Translations under genes and position numbers: made by a program
Shown here: positions 1-8,799 of the stretch, in pieces
Numbering within the stretch: the stretch's first letter is position 1
Layout: every line of letters starts with the position of its first letter
Assembly: GCF_050281185.1 (NCBI RefSeq)
Contig: NZ_JBNNWS010000001.1
Coordinates: 62,001-126,000, forward strand
Reading direction: 5' to 3'
DNA: 64,000 bases
DNA from: Heyndrickxia sp050281185
GTDB lineage: Bacteria > Bacillota > Bacilli > Bacillales > Bacillaceae_C
The notes under the pieces: model-generated
Seen by the model: only the letters and a program-made list of their open reading frames with translations
The model's database searches: none
What the model was told of the DNA's origin: nothing

Positions 1-86
1 AGTCCTAACCCAATCAACATAATAATTAGAATATAAGACCAAAGTATTGTATTCGTTCCATTTACTAAACTTCCCAAAAACTTCAT
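1..86 (-). CDS. Partial amino acid carrier (sodium:alanine symporter-like), N-terminus only
   Basis: Only the first 28 codons are in the window; the gene runs off the left edge. The reading frame gives a short amphipathic start followed by one hydrophobic helix ending LIIMLIGLG. This pattern, with an NGTNTILWSY stretch before it, resembles the first helix of AlsT/AGCS sodium:amino acid symporters. The ATG at 86 is chosen because an AGAAGGTG ribosome site lies just upstream; a closer ATG at 95 would overlap that site. Family assignment rests on a very short segment, so it is tentative. Confidence 0.4.
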   Translation of the reverse strand, partial: MKFLGSLVNGTNTILWSYILIIMLIGLG

Positions 87-196
87 CCAACCCATCACCT
101 TCTTCTCTAAGATAGTCTTATTCCATAATAACATTCCTACTTTAACAAATTTAACTATAAACAACAATGGATACTATTACCTAAACTCTAAATCTA

Positions 197-243
197 CAAA
201 AAAAGAGTGTCAGGCAAAGACAATGCCTGACACTCTTTTTTTG
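197..243. terminator. Bidirectional hairpin terminator
   Basis: A perfect 13-bp stem (204-216 with 224-236, arm AGAGTGTCAGGCA) is flanked by an A-run on the left and a T-run on the right. It can terminate the leftward gene ending at 255. The stem contains the GTGTCAGGCA word that recurs at 10544-10559. Confidence 0.85.
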
Positions 244-254
244 ATATCATTCCT

Positions 255-656
255 CTATTTCGAATCTATTTGTTTCACATAAATCGCTGATGAGCAATTA
301 GTTTTTATACAGCCTTCTAAATCTGAATCTTTTATTAATCCAAGATTTAATGCTGACTTTATTTTTCCTTCATCAGGTCTTTTCTGAATTAGATCCAACA
401 TATTTAGTTCTTCAAGCCTTTTCAAAGTAGTTTCCTGTTCAAACTTTTCTGATGTTCTAATTTGCCTTTGCAATTTGTACTCACTAATAGTTATTTCACC
501 TTTTACATTTTTTCCAACGGAGGCATCAAAAAAATGATTAAATATTTTTTTTAATTCATCCAACTCAGTTTCCACTTCTTTTTTCTTGCGATTAAGGTTA
601 TCGTAACGTAAGAGCATCTCTCTTGTAATCAAATAATCTACATCGTTTTTCAACAC
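255..656 (-). CDS. Hypothetical coiled-coil protein, 133 aa
   Basis: No family is recognised. The protein is charged and soluble. Residues about 20-45 form a Lys/Glu-rich heptad-like helix (NRKKKEVETELDELKK), predicted coiled coil. The C-terminal third is less charged and has two cysteines (GCIKTNCSS). The start is GTG at 656 or TTG at 653; a GGGGGA ribosome site at 661-666 fits the TTG slightly better. It is monocistronic and ends at a strong terminator. The function is unknown. Confidence 0.6.
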   Translation of the reverse strand: MLKNDVDYLITREMLLRYDNLNRKKKEVETELDELKKIFNHFFDASVGKNVKGEITISEYKLQRQIRTSEKFEQETTLKRLEELNMLDLIQKRPDEGKIKSALNLGLIKDSDLEGCIKTNCSSAIYVKQIDSK

Positions 657-796
657 GTATCCCCCTCATTTACATTTAGATATTCAATCATATGTGAAAT
701 ATTATGGGATATTACTTTTACACAGATAATTATCGATATTTATGTTAAAATAGAGATAGGAAATTAAAATCTTCTCAAAGAAAGAAGGCACTTGTT

Positions 797-1264
797 ATGA
801 AGGTAAAAGACTTCATGATTCAAGACGTGATTTCTGTTAAGGAAGACGATACCATTAAGCATTTGCTAAATACTCTAGTCAAGCATAAAATTGGTGGAGT
901 TCCAGTTATCAATGCTGATGGTACATTACTAGGTATGATCAGTGATGGAGATGTTTTAAGAAGTATTAAGCCAAAAGATACCGTAGTCTATGATTTTTAT
1001 AGTTTAATGGCTATAGCGTATGAAAAAGGAAATTTAGAGGATGCCATTACTCACCTAAAAGATCAACCAGTTATTAAAATTGCGAAGAAGCGTAGCATAA
1101 TCACTGTAAAAGAAGATGATGATATGGAAACGGTTTTAAGAATTTTAGCTAAACATCATTTCAAGAAAATCCCAGTTATCGATAATCAACGTAAGGTTGT
1201 AGGTGTCATAAGTCGGGGAGATATTATTCGCTCCATTCAAAAAGACATCCTTCAATCATTATAA
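797..1264 (+). CDS. Two-CBS-domain protein, 155 aa
   Basis: Two CBS domains make up nearly the whole protein: residues about 1-58 (IGGVPVIN, then GMISDGDVLRSI) and about 92-150 (KKIPVID, then GVISRGDIIRSI). A linker of about 35 residues separates them. Stand-alone CBS pairs usually bind adenosyl nucleotides and act as energy or redox sensors; the ligand here is not known. A GAAAGAAGG ribosome site precedes the ATG. The gene is followed by its own terminator, so it is probably monocistronic. Confidence 0.9.
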   Translation: MKVKDFMIQDVISVKEDDTIKHLLNTLVKHKIGGVPVINADGTLLGMISDGDVLRSIKPKDTVVYDFYSLMAIAYEKGNLEDAITHLKDQPVIKIAKKRSIITVKEDDDMETVLRILAKHHFKKIPVIDNQRKVVGVISRGDIIRSIQKDILQSL

Positions 1265-1267
1265 TAA

Positions 1268-1299
1268 CAGCATGGGTACTTTCCCCATGCTGTTTTTTT
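1268..1299 (+). terminator. Rho-independent terminator after the CBS gene
   Basis: CAGCATGGG pairs with CCCATGCTG around a 7-nt loop and is followed by seven T residues. It lies 4 nt after the CBS stop codon. Confidence 0.9.
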
Positions 1300-1391
1300 C
1301 TTGACAAGTAAGAGTTCCTAACAGTATATATTCCTTTGAAAATATGAATTACATATAATTATTACGATTCCTACCATTCCATAATCCAAGT

Positions 1392-3035
1392 CTATTCAAA
1401 TCTAAACTCATAAATTCGAGCTTCGTGTGGACGTAAAGCCACTATATCTGCAACTTTTTCTTCTTTAACATCCAAATAATTTGCAAGAATTAACCTTTTG
1501 GACTGATTATTAAACATGGGAGGAAGTTGAAATTTCACTTCATCATCACTATGATTCAAAATAATTAACCAGGTGATTCCATTAAGTGAACGTGAATAAA
1601 TATATAGCTGCTCCTGACCTTCTGAAAGATCTTCGTAATCTCCATACACCATTACAGGGTTTAACTTACGAAGTTGGATAAGTTTCTTATAATAATGGAA
1701 AATGGAAGATGGATCACTCATCGCTTCTTTTACATTTATCGTTGTATAATTTGGATTGCTGTTAATCCACGGTGTTCCTGTCGTAAAGCCCCCATTTTCA
1801 CTATTATCCCATTGGATAGGAGTTCGTGAATTATCTCTGCTCAAAGGCTGTAGACTTTGTAATACTTCTGTTGGATCTTTCCCCTTCTGTACCTCTTCAT
1901 CATATTTATTTTTCATCGCAATGTCTCTGTATTCGTCAATGTGCTTAAACTGCACACCAGTCATGCCAATTTCTTCGCCTTGAAAAATATAAGGTGTACC
2001 AGGTAAAGTATGGATTAAGGTCCCTAACAGTTTAGCTGACTGAACCCTATATTCCTTATCATTTCCGTATCTTGTCACTTGTCTCGTATGATCATGATTA
2101 TTCAGAAATTGAGAGTTCCATCCCTTCCCTTTCAATCCCTCATACCACTCCTTCTGAATGGTTTTAAAACGCTTCATGTCCCAAGTTGGCATGTCATCAG
2201 CGACTTGGAAGTGGAACAATGTGTTCAATTCATTACGATCTTCTCCAACATATAATAGGCCGTCATCAGGTGTTACAAAAGGAATTTCCCCTACCGTCAT
2301 AATATCGTAATGACTTAGTACTTCTCGATTCATTTCCTGCAAATATTGGTGAATACCAGGATTATTCCCTAAATACGATATATCAATAGGGTCATCAGCG
2401 TCTGGAAAACCGTCTTTTTTCGCTAATAGATTGATGACATCTAAACGGAAGCCATCAATTCCCTTATCTAACCAAAAGCGCATCATCTTATATATCTCAC
2501 TTCGAACCTCCTTATTCTCCCAATTAAGATCAGGCTGTTCTATCGCAAATGAATGAAAATAATATTGGTTGGTTTTTTCATCATATTCCCAAGTGGAAGG
2601 TGTAAAATATGAACGCCAGTTATTTGGCTCCCTTCCGTTCTTCGTATCTTTCCAAATATACCAATCTCTCTTTGGATTATCTTTTGATGATCGGGATTCT
2701 AAAAACCAAGGATGCTGATCGGACGTATGATTTACCACTAGGTCCATTATCAATTTCATTCCACGTTGATGGACCTCATCAATAAGCCGCTCCATGGCAT
2801 TCATATCCCCAGCTTTCTCCATTACACTATAGTAATCGGAAATATCATAACCATTATCCTTATCAGGTGATTTATACATAGGATTTAACCAAATAACATC
2901 TACATCAAGCTCTTTAATGTAATCTAATTTTTCAATTACACCGTTAATATCACCTATTCCATCTCCATCCGTATCAAAAAAGCTGCGCCAATACACTTGA
3001 TACACAACGGCTTCTTTCCACCATGCTTTTTTCAT
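1392..3035 (-). CDS. malL: Oligo-1,6-glucosidase (GH13), 547 aa
   Basis: Full-length GH13 alpha-glucosidase, cytoplasmic (no signal peptide). The conserved regions are in order: DLVVNHTSDQH (about 98-108), GFRLDV with nucleophile Asp199, TVGE with acid/base Glu250, and NNHDH with Asp315. The residue after the nucleophile is Val200. In this family Val is typical of alpha-1,6 (isomaltose-type) specificity, whereas alpha-1,4 enzymes usually have Ala, Gly or Thr there. It is the last gene of the sugar-uptake operon and would cleave the imported oligosaccharide. AAAGGAG precedes the ATG. A terminator-like hairpin lies between it and the permease gene upstream. Confidence 0.93.
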   Translation of the reverse strand: MKKAWWKEAVVYQVYWRSFFDTDGDGIGDINGVIEKLDYIKELDVDVIWLNPMYKSPDKDNGYDISDYYSVMEKAGDMNAMERLIDEVHQRGMKLIMDLVVNHTSDQHPWFLESRSSKDNPKRDWYIWKDTKNGREPNNWRSYFTPSTWEYDEKTNQYYFHSFAIEQPDLNWENKEVRSEIYKMMRFWLDKGIDGFRLDVINLLAKKDGFPDADDPIDISYLGNNPGIHQYLQEMNREVLSHYDIMTVGEIPFVTPDDGLLYVGEDRNELNTLFHFQVADDMPTWDMKRFKTIQKEWYEGLKGKGWNSQFLNNHDHTRQVTRYGNDKEYRVQSAKLLGTLIHTLPGTPYIFQGEEIGMTGVQFKHIDEYRDIAMKNKYDEEVQKGKDPTEVLQSLQPLSRDNSRTPIQWDNSENGGFTTGTPWINSNPNYTTINVKEAMSDPSSIFHYYKKLIQLRKLNPVMVYGDYEDLSEGQEQLYIYSRSLNGITWLIILNHSDDEVKFQLPPMFNNQSKRLILANYLDVKEEKVADIVALRPHEARIYEFRFE

Positions 3036-3054
3036 TAATATTCTCCTTTGCTAT

Positions 3055-3090
3055 AAAAAACTCTTTTCAAATCAAGGATTCGAAAAGAGT
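3055..3090 (-). terminator. Hairpin with T-run between permease and glucosidase genes
   Basis: Read leftward, GACTCTTTTC pairs with GAAAAGAGT and is followed by six T residues. It sits inside the operon, 10 nt past the malG-like stop, and may partly uncouple malL expression. Confidence 0.7.
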
Positions 3091-3100
3091 CTTATAATAC

Positions 3101-3928
3101 TTACTTGCCGCCAGTAAATGAAATACCTTTAATAAAGTATCTATTAAAGAACATATAAATTACTAGTACTGGCAAGGTAAAGACCATAGATGCCGCCATA
3201 ATGTAATTCCAGTAACTAATGTATTGACCTTTAAAAGTATTTAATCCAAGTGGCAGCGTGAAAAGCTCCGGATCAGAAAGAACAATTAATGGTCTCATAA
3301 AGTCATTCCATGAACCCATGAAAACAAAGATTGCCTGCGCTGCTAATGCAGGTTTCGCTAATGGAAGGACAATTCGAAAAAACGTACCAAGCTTACTTAG
3401 ACCATCTATTTCTGCCGCTTCCTCTAATTCCTTCGGGAAATTTATAAAAAATTGACGCATCATAAAGATAAATGTCGCATTAATCATACTTGGAACAATC
3501 ATTCCTTGATAAGTGTTTAGCCATCCCAATGATTTTAAAATTAAATAGTTTGGAATCATCGTAACCTGCATCGGGATCATTAATACACCTAAAATAATGA
3601 TAAATAGAGCTTTCTTCCCTCGAAAATGAATACGTGCCAATGCATAACCCGCCATGGAGTTAAAAACTAAGTTAAGCAATGTTACACACACTGCGATAAA
3701 AACACTATTAAACAGCCAGCGCGGAAATAACTCTTGTTTCACAAAAATAGTTTTGTAATTATCTAAAGTAAAATGTTTAGGGATAAAATTTATCGTTCCG
3801 CTGACAATTTCCTCTAGATTTTTAAAGGATGAAGATAATGCCCATAAAAACGGAATAATCGTAACGACTGCATATAGGATGAGAATGACATATAATAATT
3901 TTTTTCCGAAGTTCAATTTTCTTTTCAC
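3101..3928 (-). CDS. Carbohydrate ABC transporter permease (MalG-like), 275 aa
   Basis: About six membrane-spanning segments; the first is residues 11-33. The cytoplasmic EAA loop is clear: EEAAEIDGLSKLGTFFRIVLP at about residues 167-187, which docks on the ABC ATPase. The C-terminus, FNRYFIKGISFTGGK, is typical of MalG/UgpE-type CUT1 permeases. The start is GTG with GGGAGG upstream. It pairs with the MalF-like permease 12 nt upstream. No ATPase gene is present in the locus, so a multitask ATPase such as MsmX is the likely partner (inference). Confidence 0.93.
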   Translation of the reverse strand: MKRKLNFGKKLLYVILILYAVVTIIPFLWALSSSFKNLEEIVSGTINFIPKHFTLDNYKTIFVKQELFPRWLFNSVFIAVCVTLLNLVFNSMAGYALARIHFRGKKALFIIILGVLMIPMQVTMIPNYLILKSLGWLNTYQGMIVPSMINATFIFMMRQFFINFPKELEEAAEIDGLSKLGTFFRIVLPLAKPALAAQAIFVFMGSWNDFMRPLIVLSDPELFTLPLGLNTFKGQYISYWNYIMAASMVFTLPVLVIYMFFNRYFIKGISFTGGK

Positions 3929-3940
3929 TTTCTTCCCTCC

Positions 3941-4840
3941 CTAGTAAAGAGATTCCTCTTTGGAGAATTTCCGTTGAATCAATGTTGCTATGAGAATAAC
4001 AATTGCTAATGTAAATGCAAGAGCTGCTGCATATCCCATCGTACCTAAATTCTTAAAGGCATATTGATAGATTAAAAGAACAACTGTTAATGTTGAATTA
4101 TTTGGACCTCCTGATCCAGCTGAGAAAATATAGGATTGGTCAAATAATTGGAAGGTACCAATGAGCCCCATAATAATTACGAAGGACGTAACAGGCCGTA
4201 ATTGTGGGACCGTAATATAGAAGAATTTCTGAATTGCGTTTGCACCATCAAGTTCTGCTGCTTCATAAAGTGAATCAGGTATATTTTGTAAAGCAGCTAA
4301 GTAGATAACCATATAAAATGGCGCAGTTGACCAAATATTCATGCCCATAATCGAATTCAAGGCAATTGAAGGATCATTGAGCCAGTTATAAGTTGGAAGA
4401 CCAATGAATTCAAGTACTTTATTAATCAATCCATTTTGATTATACATCCACATAAAAATTAAGGTTAATACCGCAGAAGAAGTCAACGTTGGAAGGAAGT
4501 AAACAATTCGAAAAAACTTCTCTCCCTTCAATCCTGCGTTTAAAGAGGCAGCTAGGACAAGTGCCAAAATCGTTTGACATGGTACAACTATAAGTACATA
4601 TTTTGCAGTATTCCAAAGTGCAATTTTGGCCCGATGGTCATCTAAAATATGTATGAAATTATCGAACCCAACGAATTGAAAACTAGTGGTACCTAGTAAT
4701 TGCACTTTATGAAAAGCGAGAAAGATGGCATAAAAAATTGGACCGATAATAAAGAGTATTAAGACTAACAAAGTGGGTGACATAAATAAATATCCTTGCC
4801 CGGTCTCTCTCAGCATTTTTTTGGAAGACTTGCTTCTCAT
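3941..4840 (-). CDS. Carbohydrate ABC transporter permease (MalF-like), 299 aa
   Basis: Six predicted membrane segments, with the EAA motif YEAAELDGANAIQKFFYITV at about residues 192-211. The N-terminal helix (YLFMSPTLLVLILFIIGP) is typical of CUT1 sugar permeases of the MalF/UgpA type. It lies directly upstream of the MalG-like partner in the same operon. A 310-nt gap with a hairpin and a repeat element separates it from the binding-protein gene, as is common where the binding protein is made in excess. AAAAGGAG lies 11 nt before the ATG. Confidence 0.93.
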   Translation of the reverse strand: MRSKSSKKMLRETGQGYLFMSPTLLVLILFIIGPIFYAIFLAFHKVQLLGTTSFQFVGFDNFIHILDDHRAKIALWNTAKYVLIVVPCQTILALVLAASLNAGLKGEKFFRIVYFLPTLTSSAVLTLIFMWMYNQNGLINKVLEFIGLPTYNWLNDPSIALNSIMGMNIWSTAPFYMVIYLAALQNIPDSLYEAAELDGANAIQKFFYITVPQLRPVTSFVIIMGLIGTFQLFDQSYIFSAGSGGPNNSTLTVVLLIYQYAFKNLGTMGYAAALAFTLAIVILIATLIQRKFSKEESLY

Positions 4841-4950
4841 CTTCGTTCATCTCCTTTTAACAAGAGGTTCCAAGTTAATCAATTTTGCTAGAACTCTTTC
4901 TACCGACGATTACTAAAGTCCATCACCAGAAAGAGTTCTAACAAGTTAAG

Positions 4951-5057
4951 AAAAGCGCAAGCGCCCTGCTCATCCACGTACTTCCTTTCGGGACTTTGAC
5001 TTATCATAGGGAGAAGTCCTGAAGTACGCTAGTCGATAGGCGCTGGAGCTAGTCACA
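4951..5057. repeat. Dispersed palindromic element, copy A
   Basis: It begins AAAAGCGCAAGCGCC and ends GGCGCTGGAGCTAG, with TTGACTTATCATAGGGAG in the middle. A second, longer copy is at 51229-51380 with the same ends and core. It is noncoding and lies between the sugar-binding-protein and permease genes. Elements with these ends are common in Bacillaceae intergenic regions. Confidence 0.75.
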
Positions 5058-5113
5058 GCAGACACTTTTCATGTCTAATATCCTTAGTAAATTTTATAAC
5101 TTCTTACCTTTTG

Positions 5114-5143
5114 AAAAAGGAAGGGAAGTCCCCTTCCCTTTCC
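5114..5143 (-). terminator. Hairpin after solute-binding-protein gene
   Basis: Read leftward, AAGGGAAG-GGGA-CTTCCCTT is followed by CCTTTTT. It is placed 8 nt after the binding-protein stop and probably reduces read-through into the permease genes. Confidence 0.7.
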
Positions 5144-5150
5144 ATTTCCA

Positions 5151-6416
5151 TTATTGACCATCAATTTCTTTATTTGCTGTATCTTGTGCTTCCTTCAATG
5201 CTTTTGCAAGATCCTCTTTACCTAAGTATGCATTAACAAACTGGTTATTGAAGTTGTTGAAAATGATTGGTAAGTTAGAACCATTAGACCAAACTGTCGC
5301 ATAAGGTGCTCCAGCAACAAGCGCTCCGCGAAGCTCATCTTTGTCATAACCTAACTTTTCAGCAACTGATTTGCGGGAAGGTAATTCGAATCCTTTACTT
5401 GTCCATGTTTCCATCCCTTCTTTACCAGTCAAATAGGACATTAATTCCCAAGCTGCCTCCTTCTTCTCAGAAGCTGCATTCATTACGTAAGCAACAGTAA
5501 ATGCCATTGTACCTTTATTTCCATTTATCGTAGGAACTTCTGCCATACCGTAATCAATATCTTTAAACGTACTATCTAAGTATGGGATTGCCCAGTTCCC
5601 TTCAATAACCATTGCCGCTTTTCCTTGACCAAACATTTCTCCTGTCCAGTCTGCTCCTACATCTTTAGGCTGAGCAGCCGTTTTATCTTTTAAGTGTTGG
5701 TCTACATATGGTTGTAGAGCTTCAACTACTTTTGAATCAGCGAAATTGGCTTTGTTATCGACAACTACTTTTCCACCATGAGATTCAGCAATAAACAATG
5801 TTCTAGCTAACTCAGGATTCTGACCGAACCCATATACTTTATTACCTTTCGTCAATTTTTTAGATGCCTCAAGCAATTCATCCCATGTTTTTGGAACTTC
5901 TACACCAGCATCTTTTAACATTTTTTTGTTGTAAAATAACGCAAGTGTTGAATACCCTTTAGGGAAACCATAATATTTTCCATCTTTTTGGAATGCCTCA
6001 ACTAATGGCTTTTCAAAATCTTCCACGTCAAAATCATCTTTAACATAATCATTTAAAGGCTCAACTACACCCGTTTCAATTAATGCTGGCGCTTCAACAG
6101 CATCAAGATAAAATACGTCTGGGCCTTCGCCGCCGATTAAACGTGTTTTCACTACATCCATGTATTGATCCGCAATGACTTCATGTTTCACTTTAATATT
6201 AGGATGCTTATCCTCAAAATCTTTTAATACCTGTTCTAACAACTCAGATTCTTCTGGAGATGATCCCCAGCCTGCAAGTGTAATTTCAACTTTTTTGTTA
6301 TCACCTGTTTTATTATCCTTTTTGTCTGTACTTGCATCATTTGAACACCCAGCTAAAATCCCGCCTACTAATAAAGATGTAATTCCTAATGAAGCTATCC
6401 ATTTCTTTTTTAACAT
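5151..6416 (-). CDS. Sugar ABC transporter solute-binding lipoprotein (MalE-type), 421 aa
   Basis: The signal peptide ends in the lipobox LAGC with Cys24, so the mature protein is lipid-anchored outside the membrane. The body is an extracellular solute-binding protein of the CUT1 family, with ITLAGWGSSPEE near the start and GPDVFYLDAVEAPAL at about 105. The 1,6-glucosidase and debranching-type genes in the locus suggest a branched or alpha-1,6-linked oligosaccharide ligand (inference). AAAGGGG precedes the ATG. It is the first transport gene after the glucosidase gene. Confidence 0.93.
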   Translation of the reverse strand: MLKKKWIASLGITSLLVGGILAGCSNDASTDKKDNKTGDNKKVEITLAGWGSSPEESELLEQVLKDFEDKHPNIKVKHEVIADQYMDVVKTRLIGGEGPDVFYLDAVEAPALIETGVVEPLNDYVKDDFDVEDFEKPLVEAFQKDGKYYGFPKGYSTLALFYNKKMLKDAGVEVPKTWDELLEASKKLTKGNKVYGFGQNPELARTLFIAESHGGKVVVDNKANFADSKVVEALQPYVDQHLKDKTAAQPKDVGADWTGEMFGQGKAAMVIEGNWAIPYLDSTFKDIDYGMAEVPTINGNKGTMAFTVAYVMNAASEKKEAAWELMSYLTGKEGMETWTSKGFELPSRKSVAEKLGYDKDELRGALVAGAPYATVWSNGSNLPIIFNNFNNQFVNAYLGKEDLAKALKEAQDTANKEIDGQ

Positions 6417-6493
6417 TTTCTATACCCCTTTCATTTATAAAAATCCTCTATATAAGAGTGGTGAAACCTAGTTAAAATCTGCTTTTTCAAACA

Positions 6494-8593
6494 TTATTTA
6501 TGGATGATAACATCAAAATTGGTCGTATTCTTATCAACCGTTACATGAATTTCATTGTTGTCTCTAACAACACTTACCGAAATTTGTCCGCCCCCAACAG
6601 AAATGTTCTCTACCTTCAAAAAGTTCATCTCTTCTAGAAGGGTTGGTGTAAGATGAATTTCATTGTCTAAGCTGTTAGGAAATAATCCTAATAATGATTG
6701 GATAAAGACAAGAGGTGTACCTGCTGCCCATGCTTGCGGTGAACAAGCAACCGGGTATTTTATTGCTTTGCCTTTTTCCTTTCCGTAACCACAATATAGC
6801 TCTGGGAGTCGGTCGTATTCAAAATAGGCAGCTGCCTCAACTAAACCATTAATTACTTGCTTGGCGTCATGCTGATACCCAAGTTTACTCATTCCGAGTA
6901 AAATCATACTGTTGTCATGCGGCCAAATACTGCCGTCATGATAACTCATCGGATTATAGCCTGCTTCTCCTCCCCCCATTGTACGAATCCCATAGCCTGA
7001 AAACATTTTTGGAGAAAGTAATGTTTTTACTACCGCATCAGCTCGATCTTTATTTAACATACTTGAAAATAATACATGACCTGGATTTGATGTGATCGTA
7101 CCTACTTGTTTCTTCTCTTTATCGAGAGCAATTGCATAAAACTGGGTATCTTCCATCCAAAAAGATTGATGGAATTTTTCTTTTAACACTTCGGCTTCGT
7201 TTCGAAGCTTTTCTGCTTTTTCAATATCACCAATTTTTTCATATAATCCAGCGATCCCTATTTTCCCTTGATACACATAGCCTTGAACTTCGCTTAACGC
7301 AATTGGTGCTTCTCCATAGTCGCCATTACGATGAACAATTGAATCACCAGAATCCTTCCAGCCTTGATTAGCAATTCCTTTAGCTGATTCTTGGTAATAT
7401 TCAACAAATCCATCACCATCACGATCTCCGTATTGATCAATCCAATTGAGTGCGCTTTCAATATGATCCTTCAACTGCACAAAGAATTCCAAGTCTCCAG
7501 TCCATTTCACATATTCCGTTAGCAGGACTAAGAACAGTGGAGTGGCATCAATCGTACCGTAATATGGAGTAAACGGAATTTGATTGGTCATTGCCAGTTC
7601 ACCATATCGAATTTCATGCATAATCTTTCCAGGCTGTTCATCCCGATATGGATCTACCTTTTTCCCTTGTTTGCTTGCTAATGTTAATAATGTTCCTTTA
7701 GCAATTTCCGGGTTAAACGCTAACATTTGCAATGCCGCAATTAAACTATCTCTTCCGAATGGAACACCGAACCATGGAAGTCCTGCGACAGGAAACTGAC
7801 CATAGCCTAAATCGGTTAATAGTACTTTTAAATCTGAAATTCCTCGATCAACAAGACGTTGAAGAGGCTGATGGTCTGTTTGAACTTTTGTAATTTTTTC
7901 TCCCCATTTTATAAACGAGTGTTCAAGCTTTTGAATAGCAACCTCTCGCGGAATGATTTCCTTAACATCCAAGTCACCAATTTGTGGTTGAATCATCATT
8001 GTAAATCTTTCTTCCTCGGCATGATCCAATTGAAAGTCAAATGCAATATCTCCTTGAGATGAAACAGACTTTGCTTTTTTATCCCATGTCACTTTAGTGG
8101 CACGTTTCACATTGTCTGCACCTATGTAATGATAGATTAGTGAATTATCCTCTACAGTTTGACCTGTACGATGTCCAATGTCCCCTGTTTGAAATCCCCT
8201 GACGATGAACATATCAGAAAAATCAACATCCATATGAACACTGATATCAAAGGAAATAGGCTTTGGATAATAATTTTTTACTTTAATAGATTCATATAAA
8301 ACATCATCATATATAAATCGAGAGCGTTCTATCTCAACTGATTCACGCCATAAAATTAATTCATCATCGTTTTCTATATGAGGATTTGTAAGCAAGATCG
8401 TTGCCATGAAATTTTCCTCTGCATTTGATGATAATAGTACAGGATCTTCACCATTTATTTTCAAATCCAGTTTACTTAAAAAACGTGTATCTTTCGTATA
8501 TAATCCCATGCCATAATAATGGTTTTCAGGAACGTTTCCTTTCGTGTCCGTCAGGAAAAACAAATCATTTTCTTTAATTACTCGATAATCCAC
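6494..8593 (-). CDS. Glycogen-debranching-type amylo-alpha-1,6-glucosidase, 699 aa
   Basis: The N-terminal domain (about 1-200) matches the bacterial GDE_N-type beta domain (NHYYGMGLYTKDTRFLS). The rest is an (alpha/alpha)6 amylo-alpha-1,6-glucosidase-like barrel, with PWFGVPFGRDSLIA at about 275 and YHDGSIWPHDNSM at about 550. The likely role is hydrolysis of alpha-1,6 branches in imported oligosaccharides. The start is GTG at 8593, with a perfect AGGAGG 6 nt upstream. The longer frame, opening with TTG at 8635, would run through the LacI operator and has no ribosome site. It is controlled by operators at 8632 and 8736. Confidence 0.85.
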   Translation of the reverse strand: MDYRVIKENDLFFLTDTKGNVPENHYYGMGLYTKDTRFLSKLDLKINGEDPVLLSSNAEENFMATILLTNPHIENDDELILWRESVEIERSRFIYDDVLYESIKVKNYYPKPISFDISVHMDVDFSDMFIVRGFQTGDIGHRTGQTVEDNSLIYHYIGADNVKRATKVTWDKKAKSVSSQGDIAFDFQLDHAEEERFTMMIQPQIGDLDVKEIIPREVAIQKLEHSFIKWGEKITKVQTDHQPLQRLVDRGISDLKVLLTDLGYGQFPVAGLPWFGVPFGRDSLIAALQMLAFNPEIAKGTLLTLASKQGKKVDPYRDEQPGKIMHEIRYGELAMTNQIPFTPYYGTIDATPLFLVLLTEYVKWTGDLEFFVQLKDHIESALNWIDQYGDRDGDGFVEYYQESAKGIANQGWKDSGDSIVHRNGDYGEAPIALSEVQGYVYQGKIGIAGLYEKIGDIEKAEKLRNEAEVLKEKFHQSFWMEDTQFYAIALDKEKKQVGTITSNPGHVLFSSMLNKDRADAVVKTLLSPKMFSGYGIRTMGGGEAGYNPMSYHDGSIWPHDNSMILLGMSKLGYQHDAKQVINGLVEAAAYFEYDRLPELYCGYGKEKGKAIKYPVACSPQAWAAGTPLVFIQSLLGLFPNSLDNEIHLTPTLLEEMNFLKVENISVGGGQISVSVVRDNNEIHVTVDKNTTNFDVIIHK

Positions 8594-8631
8594 GCTGATC
8601 CTCCTATAGTTGTTTTGGTTAGAATTATTTT

Positions 8632-8645
8632 CCAAAACGTTTCGG
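8632..8645. promoter_or_regulatory. LacI-family operator 1
   Basis: CCAAAACGTTTCGG, a 14-bp near-palindrome centred on ACGT, lies 39 bp upstream of the debranching-gene start. The identical 14-mer occurs at 8736 and 9824. Confidence 0.85.
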
Positions 8646-8735
8646 TTTTTTTGCGAAGGTTTGACAAATAATGTAGCTTAATGATGTAACTCAAATCAAT
8701 TGCTAATTATTTATCAATTTTTCTTATTTGAGTAT

Positions 8736-8749
8736 CCAAAACGTTTCGG
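8736..8749. promoter_or_regulatory. LacI-family operator 2
   Basis: Identical copy of CCAAAACGTTTCGG, 104 bp from operator 1. That is close to ten helical turns, which would suit DNA looping. It lies between the repressor stop and the debranching gene. Confidence 0.85.
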
Positions 8750-8799
8750 ATTTTTGAAATGAAAGCTATTTAAAACGAAACTTCTTTTAAAGTTATAGC

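Noticed and set aside
6494..8635. Longer start for the debranching enzyme at TTG 8635
   Set aside because: It would place the coding start within the LacI operator and ignore the perfect AGGAGG before GTG 8593.
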